NCBI GenBank assembly: GCA_934047225.1
Contig: OW203985.1
Location: forward strand, 4,729,501-4,793,500
Reading direction: 5' to 3'
DNA: 64,000 nt
Source of the DNA: Ypsolopha sequella
Taxonomy: Eukaryota > Arthropoda > Insecta > Lepidoptera > Ypsolophidae
The stretch's first letter is position 1; every line of letters begins with the position of its first letter. A program made the position numbers and the translations under genes. Of this stretch, positions 55,456 to 64,000 are shown in pieces. The notes under the pieces were generated by a model. That model saw only the letters and a program-made list of their open reading frames with translations, had not been told where the DNA came from and ran no database searches.

Positions 55456-55690
55456 AATAGCTGTGATTCAATAGCTTGGATTCAGGAATTGTGAACTCAT
55501 GAATCTGTAATAAATTTTCGCCAATTTCATAGGTAAGCACCTAATATAATGCGGGATGAGAACACTTTAAAATTAAAATAACACCATATTATATTTTATA
55601 ACATTAAAACATACCGTTTTAGAGAAATAACTTTATCAATAAAATTTTTTGATACATATATATTTGTCTCTTTTTTATAAGATTTTTCAT

Positions 55691-56043
55691 GTAGTTTTAG
55701 TTTATTAAAAGTTAATAATAAAAAGGTAAAAATGAAAATTTTACTCAAGATATATATTTCGGGCCTGGCATCAGTTGAGTAATTTCTTTAAATAAATTAT
55801 AATGTATGAATGAATGAATGATCGAATGAATGAATGAATTTGAATGAAAATTTAATTTAGATAAATTGTAAATAAACATTTTTTACTTTTTTCTTTTTTG
55901 TAAATAACTTATGTCATATTTAATTTATTGTCAGATTCTCAGCTGATGCCGGGCCCAGTGGGGCCCGAAATACTCGTATATCTTGAGTAAAATTTCAATT
56001 TTTACCTTTTTATTATTAACTTTTAATAAACTAAAACTACTTT
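55691..56043. mobile_element. Fold-back element, ~95-bp arms
   Basis: The arm TAGTTTTAGTTTATTAAAAG...GATATATATTTCGGGCC.GGCATCAG (55,691-55,773) is inverted at 55,941-56,043. The spacer holds (TGAA)n (55,804-55,850). A GATGCCGG.CCC...GGCCCGAAATAT block at 17,452 is another copy of the inner end. Confidence 0.85.
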
Positions 56044-57344
56044 ATCAATAAGAGTTATGTTGAGATGACGCTAGGAAGAGGTGCCTAAAAACAAGTCCAC
56101 TCAATCCGTGCCCTAACTTATGTTACATAACAAGTCGCAAACTGCTGCGAAGACGTAATAACATGGCCGCAGCTACGTTTAGCTCAACTGATAGAAGCTT
56201 GCGGAAATTAACAGCTCCAGAGCGAAGCAGAGCGGGGCAAAGCGGAGCGAGGTGATCCAGCTAGCGGAAGCGCTAGCGATCTATCAGCTGCTAGCGCTAG
56301 CTGGTATTTGTTGTCGCTAACAATATGTTTCGGTCTGCCCCGGATTTAATCTTTCTCCAGCTACGTGTTAAAGTTTGTAATTTCGTTTTATGAACTGCGA
56401 ATGCATGGCTACGTGCAGGAAATCGTGTTTCGCTTATTTTTTCCTGAAAAATTTGTTCAAAAATAAAATCGTTAAAAGGTTGCGTTTCATTTTGTAACTT
56501 TGTCACTTTGTCATTTTATGTATTTATCAAATTTATTACCTTTCTTTATACTAAATTTTTTAAACGTCGTCGTTTTGAAAATAAAGGAAATTGTAATACC
56601 GTTTAAGTCTTCCAAAGTCAAAGGTAAAAAGCGAAAGTGTCCTTGCATTAGTCTTACTATTAACATAATTTAAAGAAAGTACAGAATACTAAATATGGAA
56701 GAAAATCGGTTCGGCTGCTTTTTAATCTCTGTGTAATTTTAAGAACAACTGTTGGCTCAGTTACTTTCATGTATGTTTAGGGATCGTATTTAACCGATTA
56801 CCAAAACCTTAAACTTAAAACAATACCTATACCTTTACCGAAGAATATCGTATGATGGCCTAACTAAAAGATAAAATGGTCATCAATCTGCACTTAAAAA
56901 TTATCGTAAAATATTGCCCAAGTAAATTCTTTCCCATCCAAGACCAAAGTCGTAGGGCTAGGGATACGCATATCACTAACACATTCTCACACAATAACAC
57001 ACCCTTACAATCACACACGCACACACCCTACCACCCTGACACTCACTCCTTTCGTTTTTGTTTAAATTTATTTTAATTTTCAAGTTATTTCAACTTTATA
57101 ATCTAACTGCTCCCAACCCAAGGAGAAGGGCGCTGTTACTCCTTACTTACAGGCCTAAAAACCTAGCTAGGAAACAGCAACACCTTTGTTATGGTACCAC
57201 ATTGTTATAGACTAAGCATAAACATGTAAACATAAAGATTCTTTATGTTTTTAAAATAGTTAGAAGACGAAAAAGTGCAATTACTTTCAAAAAATATATT
57301 TTGTTGGCAAATAAGCATTTACAATCAATTAAATTATTATTACA
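56044..57344. other. Spacer with a GCTAGC-rich patch
   Basis: At 56,200-56,310 AGCGGGGCAAAGCGGAGCGA and repeated GCTAGCG/CGCTAGC form a GC-rich, partly palindromic patch. No gene. The 66-codon frame at 56,876-57,076 is not recognised. Confidence 0.5.
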
Positions 57345-57645
57345 TACGGCTTGAACAGTCACGTGTGATTGTTTTTGACTATATGCCAACCTTTTCACCA
57401 ATACAGTTTTGGCATTATCAAGGCGAAGTGCCCGTTTGACAATGACGGTGAACGCCGCGTCATCGTCCTAAGAACGACACTCGCCTTGATAATGCGCGAT
57501 ATGGCTTGATCACTCACGTGTGATTGTTGTGGACTATATGCCAACCGTTTCACTGACACAATTTCGGCATTTTTAGGATGACGACGTGGCGTTGACCGTC
57601 GTTGTCAAACGGGAACTGGCAACTGCCGATCGGCAAGCTGCGCGC
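57345..57645 (+). repeat. CGTGTGATTGTTG repeat, double copy with inverted segment
   Basis: GGCTTGAACAGTCACGTGTG (57,350) and GGCTTGATCACTCACGTGTG (57,504) start two direct units. Between them GCATTATCAAGGCGA (57,411) and TCGCCTTGATAATGC (57,480) are inverted. The unit at 11,426-11,567 is a third relative. No coding content. Confidence 0.75.
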
Positions 57646-58205
57646 GCGGCTCATGCGCTGAGCGTAGGCAGCGTGAAAGTACTTTTAAAATAAATTCTTC
57701 TTTAAAACCTATGCTTCTCAAATGTGTTTAAAAACTTTTTTGAGGCCTGCAGCTTTGCCCACGTTATGTTTTATACTGCGTCCATCCTTCCCCACAAATA
57801 TGTATCTTTTTTTTTTAATAAAATGGGAACGGTGCGCATTCTGGTTATCGGGTGGATTATTTTCGGACTAAAATATCATTATTATTAGTATTTATTATAT
57901 AGTATTACTGCTTCTAAAAATAAAACTCATTGTTTAATCGTATAAAGTTTCATTGCGAAACAAACATTGGTTGTAAAGTCATTACTCATAAAAACGATAT
58001 ATTAACAAACCAACTTAAATATATGATAGCATAATATATTGTTTAACTATTGTTATGTATTTTTATTTATTTTATCTTATTGTGAATATTATGGATATAT
58101 ATGAAAATATGTATTTTATTTATGTAGGCATATTGTAGTTATTTATAATCATAGGATGTAAGTATATTAACATATTTTAGTTTAATTTAACATAATATTT
58201 ACACA
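57646..58205. other. AT-rich spacer
   Basis: Nothing recognised. Confidence 0.5.
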
Positions 58206-58375
58206 TTGTACTCAGAGATATCGTGTCTATAGGCGAGTTTATCTCTTAAAAGAATTTTTTTCCAGCAAACCTTAATTGTAACAATCCGTACAACAATTGC
58301 AACAATCTGAATTTGCTGAATGAAATCTCTTTTTAGAGATAAGCTCGCCTATGAACATGATATATCTAAGTACAA
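58206..58375. mobile_element. 170-bp fold-back MITE
   Basis: The arms TTGTACTCAGAGATATCGTG...TATAGGCGAGTTTATCTCT and the complement of TTGTACTTAGATATATCATG...CATAGGCGAGCTTATCTCT run about 41 bp with a few changes. Non-coding. Confidence 0.85.
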
Positions 58376-60080
58376 CTTGTAAATTCTATTTTTTTGTGTA
58401 CGATAAAGAATATGAATATACATATTGAATATATATATTGAAGACATGGAACTAACAACTTTGATAGTCTGTACACAAGAAACTGTCACCTTTCTACCTA
58501 TTTCTGCCAGAATCACTAATGACCTGCGTTCCGTTTCACGTCGTTATCGACAGTTGTAATGCCTGCTGAGGTTTTCTTTACAAGGTCAAATCAATCTTGT
58601 CTCCATTATGTAAAGCCCATTTTGATATTTAGCGTCCTTCTACTTATTTGTGGTGAACAGTCTTGGGTATTGCTAAGAAAATTAAATGGAAACCCGACTT
58701 TTATGTGGCTTGAAATTTACTTTACCTTATAAAATTCTTTATTAGTCATAAGATTATAGTTTTACAAAAATACTCGTAGCGATTGTGTTGAAACTTTTTT
58801 TTTGTATTTTCTAATCTAAAAATTTGGATTCGAGTCACGATTTCTCGCTATCTATTGTTTAAGCGATAGAAATAACTCAATAGGTTATATAAAATGTGGT
58901 AGGTAACAACTAAAAAAAGACAAAGGCTCTTATACCAAGTCCCAGTAATCCTCAAGCTCGTTAAGTCAAGACTAGCCAAAGCTTACCGTCTGTCTGACCA
59001 TCACGGTGTTTTAATTATAGGTCTTTACATATGGAATGGCCGAAATTTTCTTACATTAAATTTTTTTTAGATTCATGAGTTCATAATTCTTGTAATTCAA
59101 TGGCTATTTCTGCTATTAATTTTTTGTTTTAAAGTTAATTTCAAGGTTTTATATTTACGTATTAAATTTTGTTTTTATTGGCATTTTGATTACCAAAATA
59201 AAATTTTCAAAAACAGTTCGTCCTCAATGCCATCCATTTCCATGATAAGATTCGTAATAATTTATTACAGCTGACACTTTTAAATAATTTAATTAATGTT
59301 GCTGTAAGCTTAATGTTGTATCATTCATACACAAAAGAAATTAAATAATTTGGATTTTTCATTCCTAAAAAAATGCAAATGTGTTAGTACTGAAAATTGA
59401 ATTTCCTTCAAATTCTCTATAAAAGTCGGCAATCTCATATGTAAAGACTTAATAAAAATCAAATACTATTTGACCGATTGAAATGAAAGGCATATTGCGT
59501 GCTGCAAAGTGCATATGAAATGACCAAAAAAAAAAAATTCGATAGTATCTTTACTTCGGTGAGACGTCTTCTTACTAACCCATTCTTTGAATAAGAGCTA
59601 TTTCTTGTGTAATTAACCTCCTTTTAATCTGTTTATAACTTGTCATGGTTTAATTAAGTATTATTTAGTCTAAGTCTATCTGTGGAAACTTTAAATGACT
59701 AGAGCTAGAGTTAATTTAAGTTTTTTACTATTGTTATTAAAATAGTCGCTGGTTTTCCAAAATAATTAATAAATTAATTAATTAATTAAATGTGGGTAAG
59801 AAGATAATTTTCCGATAGTACACACATCGTTAGTTTTCTCTATGTTAGATAATTTCTGTATGACGGACGTAATATAACATTTGATATAGTCTAGACTTCG
59901 TAATAAAGTCATAAAGACTGAATTAACTAAAAAATGAGAACATTGTTCATACAACACCGGTTAATAGTAAGTTAATCCCAAATAATAGAGTTTTAAACTT
60001 TCATAGTAAGTTGTGTTTTAATATAAAACATGAGATTATATTTTGCGATGAAATCTCTACCAGTTTAGCTCTTGATTCTT
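58376..60080. other. AT-rich spacer
   Basis: (AATT)n-type run at 59,764-59,787. No gene. Confidence 0.5.
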
Positions 60081-60650
60081 GCTTCAGTTTGGATTTAGTG
60101 CAGCTTTAGGTTGTAAATGTCATGTAATTACTTTCTATAGTTTCTACTAGATTAACTATTACATTATTTAAGAAATGTGCTTCAGTTTGTATTTAGTGCA
60201 GCTTTAGGTTGTAAATGTCATTGTAACTACTTTTGCTTTATAGTTTCTACCAGATTAACTTTTAGATTATTTTAAAAATATGCTTCAGTTTGGATTCAGT
60301 GCAGCTTTAGGTTGTAAATGTCATGTAATTACTTTCTATAGTTTCTACTAGATTAACTTTTACATTATTTAAGAAATGTGCTTCAGTTTGTATTTAGTGC
60401 AGCTTTAGGTTGTAAATGTCATTTAACTACTTTTGCTTTATAGTTTCTACCAGATTAACTTTTAGATTATTTTAAAAATATGCTTCAGTTTGGATTTAGT
60501 GCAGCTTTAGGTTGTAAATGTCATGTAATTACTTTTGTAAATTTTGAAAAATAATAAATTTCTACCGGATTAAGATTCTTTAAAAAATGTGCTTCAATTT
60601 ACATTTAGTACAGCTTTAGATTGTAAATATCATATTATTTTTACCATAGT
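60081..60650. repeat. Satellite-like array with alternating 98- and 102/103-bp monomers
   Basis: Monomers start at 60,081, 60,179, 60,282, 60,380, 60,482 and 60,591 with GCTTCAGTTTG.ATT.AGTGCAG. Monomers 1 and 3 share TTACTTTCTATAGTTTCTAC and AAGAAATGTG. Monomers 2 and 4 share TACTTTTGCTTTATAGTTTC and TTTTAAAAATATG. Monomers 5 and 6 are more diverged. So the array grew by duplication of an about 200-bp dimer. Confidence 0.93.
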
Positions 60651-61097
60651 CTGATCTGTTGAATAATACTTTAGACGTAATAAACGGAAAAATACGTTAA
60701 AAATACTGTACATTGCATTATCAATCACTTAGAGCCAAATATTTGGAGAAAAATTCTCTGACGAGGTTCCAAACGAGTTGTTTTTCAGAAATTTTCATCT
60801 TGTAATGCACTCTAATAAAATATGTAGAGATTTCCATGTGATTAACTTCGGTATAAATACGAGTAACAGAAAAGCTTTGTTTTTGTATGGTAATTCATGT
60901 TTTTGCTTTTCTTATGAAATTGAATATTTTATAGTTTTGTTTGCTACAATACCTCTTACATTTTGCCCGTCATAAACTATACAATACTACAGATTTCTTA
61001 CTTTAAGTACTATAGCTTTTTCATATTTTTTCACCTTTTTTTCATTCGAAGGTTTCCTGTAAGTTGTTGCTATGTGGAGTAGTTAGTACTATCGTTG
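60651..61097. other. AT-rich spacer
   Basis: A 65-codon frame at 60,778-60,975 is unrecognised. No gene called. Confidence 0.45.
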
Positions 61098-63095
61098 CAA
61101 ATTCAAATTCAAATTCAAATAGTTTATTTTGCAAAGCAGGTATAGATATATACACTTTTTACACGGCAAATTTAATCTAATAAAGAAAATATATGTAATA
61201 AAATAATAAATGTACATGAACTAAATTAAAGGTTTATTTAATTTATGTAGCAATATATTTACGATTAAAATGATAGGACAAATATATATTATACAAGGTA
61301 AAATCCAATCAGCCGCCCGAACCAATACCGGAGGCCCGGCCAGGGACCAGGAACAAGGTTCAATGATCACCAACCGAGCCCCCAGCACGAATCCAGGCGG
61401 CCGACCAAATCCCATCCTATATACTACATACTAATAGGTTACATATATAAATACATGCCTACCTCCGCCCATTCGATTAGTCTTGCTAAAAAGAAGGGCA
61501 AGAAACTTAGCAAGATCATGTCTTTTTTTTTCAACATAAAACTTATACTATACAATATATGACTTATATCTACTTTAACCAAGGGATAAGAAAATACAAG
61601 ACAGCAGGAATTCAGGTTAATGAAAAAAAAGAAATACATATATATCTTTGTCTACCTGTCTTATATAGTCCTTTTCCTTTTACAGTCTGTAATCAATTAA
61701 TGTTTACACCTTAGAGGAATCATAAGTTAAGAAATTATAATATTTAATTAAATTATAACTTACTATCATTATCACTGTAACACCATGCTTCACCATCATC
61801 CAAATATTCATTTATTTTATAATATGCCTTTTTCAATAGGCCCTGCTTAATGTACAGTTTAAACTTATTCTCTGACAAAGTAAGGACCTCCTTTGGAAGT
61901 TTATTGTAAAATCTTATACCATGTCCTACGAAAGAAGTACTCACCTTAGCGAGTCTGATTTTTTGGAAAAGCCAATTTATGCTTATTTCTGGTTTCCTTG
62001 CAATGTTGTTTACCAAGCCTTGGGAAAGACTCAACATTTTTTCTGACATATCTAAGGACTTGGTAAATATATTCACAAGGAACCGTTAATATATTAATTT
62101 CTTTGAACTTTTCTCTTAATGAATCCCGGTGCTTCATATTATAAATAGCCCGAATTGCTCTCTTCTGCAAAACAAAGACTGCGTCTGTATCCGCGGCTCT
62201 ACCCCATAACAGCATGCCGTATGACATAATGCTGTGAAAGTAACTAAAATAGACTAGTCTAGCAGTATCTACATCAGTAATTTGTCTTATGCGTCTAACA
62301 GCGTATGCGGCCGAACTAAGTCTACCACATAAGGCTTCTATGTGGGGACCCCACTGAAGACGAGAGTCTACCGTAATGCCCAAAAACTTAGTTTCGTTAA
62401 CTAACTCCAGCTTGGACCCCTGCAAAAGCAAATTACGATCCACTTGAATTACATTTGGTAACGTAAATTTTATACATTTTGTCTTTTTTGCGTTTAAAAC
62501 TAAATTATTTACAGTAAACCAATCAAGCACTAGTGATAAAGTTGTATTCGCGCCGTCAAGGATATCTTTACGTCTATTAACTTTAAAAATAAGTGACGTG
62601 TCGTCTGCGAATAATACTATCTTCGTTAAGTCTTTAACTAAATAAGGAAGGTCATTTATGTAAATTAAAAACAGCAAGGGCCCTAATATTGAACCCTGTG
62701 GGACACCCATTTTAACTAATGCTCCACATGATTTTACCCCGTTAATTAATGTCTACCTTTTGAATACGATCACTAAGATATGACTTCAATAACGCCAAAG
62801 ATTTGCCCCTCACTCCGTAGTGATCCAATTTACATAAGAGCGTTTCATGATTAACGCAATCAAAGGCTTTCGAGAGGTCACAAAATACACCAAATGCATC
62901 TTGCTTTTCTTCCCAAGCATCAAAAATGTGCTTAACTAAAGCAACTCCTGCATCTGTGGTTGACCTCCCTCTAGTGAATCCATATTGTTCACAGTGAAGC
63001 AACTTATTTAAATTAAAATGAAATAACAATTGATTAAAAACTATTTTTTCAAAAACCTTACTCAATACCGGTAAAACTGACACAGGTCAGACACA
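61098..63095 (-). mobile_element. 5'-truncated LINE (CR1/Jockey-type) with (ATTTGA)n-like tail
   Basis: The 3' end is marked by CAAATTCAAATTCAAATTCA on the plus strand (61,098-61,117). The 3' UTR runs to 61,752 and the RT coding remnant to about 63,092. Upstream of the RT the endonuclease and ORF1 are missing, as is typical of incomplete target-primed reverse transcription. Confidence 0.85.
61753..63092 (-). pseudogene. LINE reverse transcriptase, two frameshifts
   Basis: Three minus-strand frames join in order: 63,083-62,742 (SVLPVLSKVFEKI, then FCDLSKAFDCVNHE with the motif A Asp); 62,710-61,946 (MGVPQGSILGPLLF, motif C FADDTSLIF, KFLGITVD); and 62,076-61,753 (VGHGIRFYNKLPKEVL, then AYYKINEYLDD). 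The first break is at GTTAATTAATGTC (62,741-62,753), best explained by a 4-bp duplication. The second is in a run of A (minus strand, about 61,960-61,966), by one extra base. Motifs A, B and C are otherwise intact, so the copy is young but inactive. The C-terminus and short tail fit the CR1/Daphne-Jockey side of non-LTR elements; the exact clade is inferred. Confidence 0.9.
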
Positions 63096-64000
63096 GTGAC
63101 ACAGGTAGGCACACTATTATAAAGTATATTGCAAGTTACATAAGTTTTGTATGTCATTTATGTCATCACGGAACATCTCAGTTATGAATTTGGTTGCAAA
63201 AAGCTATCTTGTACAGGCAGTACAGCCTACTTTAACTTAGACACACACTGATTTCTCCAAAAACTCGCAGCTCTCTGGACAGTTAGATTTGTACTTAACT
63301 AACTGACAAGTCCTTTCACTACAACTAATGGTAGGTTTTCATCGTAGCGTGTCACCACTCTCCGGTATGACATCGTAAGAAGCCGTACCGAGAGAATGGT
63401 TGGAGGTAGTTGCGTAGTATCAGTCATTCATCTGTTACCGACCAACTTCTGCAGATTTCTGCTTTCACTCTCCCGCTTTCTGGGCCAGCGTTCTTCATTC
63501 TAAGTCTTATCGACGCTTTACATCAGGCGCGGTAATGGCCAAACGTAATATCGTAGCGTGTAAAAAATGAAAAGACTACGGCGTAGTAGGTCTGTGATGT
63601 TACAGCTACCAGTTTTTTTTGTTTGCTACGCAAGTCGTAGCAAATATAGCGCAGTGAACGTACAGTACCCAGCAGTAAAAAATGTACATCAGCTGTCTTC
63701 GCTTCGTAGAGCGCTGTCTCTGTCACCGGACTGTTAGTGCTTCGTGCAACAGAGATGACTCTATTATACGATGTGCATTATTTACTGCCATGGCCTGTAC
63801 CAGAATATGCTTTCAGACGAATCCTAATGGGATAAACTATCCTTCAATGACCCATACAAAAGCAACATTTCCGGGCAATTGATTTAACGCTAAGTCCATT
63901 ACACACTAGATCCTGTAACGAGGGTAACCTCAACCAGCTGAGCGATTTATACGTCATTTTATGTATCATCTGTTTAAATTTTGACGTACAACCATAACAT
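63096..64000. other. Spacer
   Basis: A small tandem CCTGTGTCACTGTGTCTGAC patch lies at the LINE 5' junction (63,086-63,106). GTAGCGTGT recurs at 63,343 and 63,553. No gene recognised. Confidence 0.4.

Overview
The window looks like nuclear DNA from a moth or butterfly (Lepidoptera). It is AT-rich and holds no intact host gene, and it is crowded with dispersed repeats of types I know from lepidopteran genomes: tRNA-headed SINEs, LINE 3' ends, TTAA- and TA-flanked MITEs, and the GTGCGAGTC...GGTTCCGTA repeat. The species cannot be fixed from the sequence. No bacterial-style operons, CRISPR arrays, rRNA genes or convincing tRNA genes are present. Boundaries of old repeats are approximate because they were aligned by eye.

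Layout. 1-8 kb: AT-rich spacer, a SINE with an (AT)n tail, a large fold-back element (3.9-4.4 kb), a LINE remnant with a restriction-like-endonuclease type C-terminus (5.0-5.8 kb) and a 40-bp minisatellite (7.46-8.1 kb). 9-15.4 kb: an 18-bp degenerate minisatellite, LINE 3' ends, a second LINE remnant split by a fold-back MITE, and a composite element ending in a 157-bp-arm hairpin. 20-24 kb: a possible lone coding exon, two nested TTAA-flanked MITEs, SINEs and TA-flanked MITEs. 25-37 kb: LINE scraps, a 151-bp TTAA MITE, a possible promoter/first exon near 31.7-32.2 kb, and LINE ends. 37.06-44.60 kb: a complete, apparently recent BEL/Pao LTR retrotransposon on the minus strand. It has near-identical LTRs, an ATCAT target duplication, gag, pol and no env. 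It sits in the remnant of an older LINE. 45-58 kb: more SINE and LINE pieces, two copies of a Tc1-like MITE family (one inside a SINE), several fold-back elements and a third LINE remnant split by a hAT-like MITE. 60.08-60.65 kb: a tandem array with an alternating two-monomer structure. 61.1-63.1 kb: a 5'-truncated, twice-frameshifted LINE on the minus strand.

How the parts relate. The window is mainly a record of layered transposition: BEL into LINE, MITE into LINE (twice), MITE into SINE, MITE into MITE. The only long intact coding capacity is the BEL/Pao gag and pol. These lie in the same reading frame and are separated by one UGA in the context UGA-CUA, with no other stop between them. 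This suggests Gag-Pol expression by stop-codon readthrough, and I regard it as the most interesting signal here. Weak hints of host coding or promoter sequence (20,021-20,122; 31,684-32,215) are flagged as unproven.
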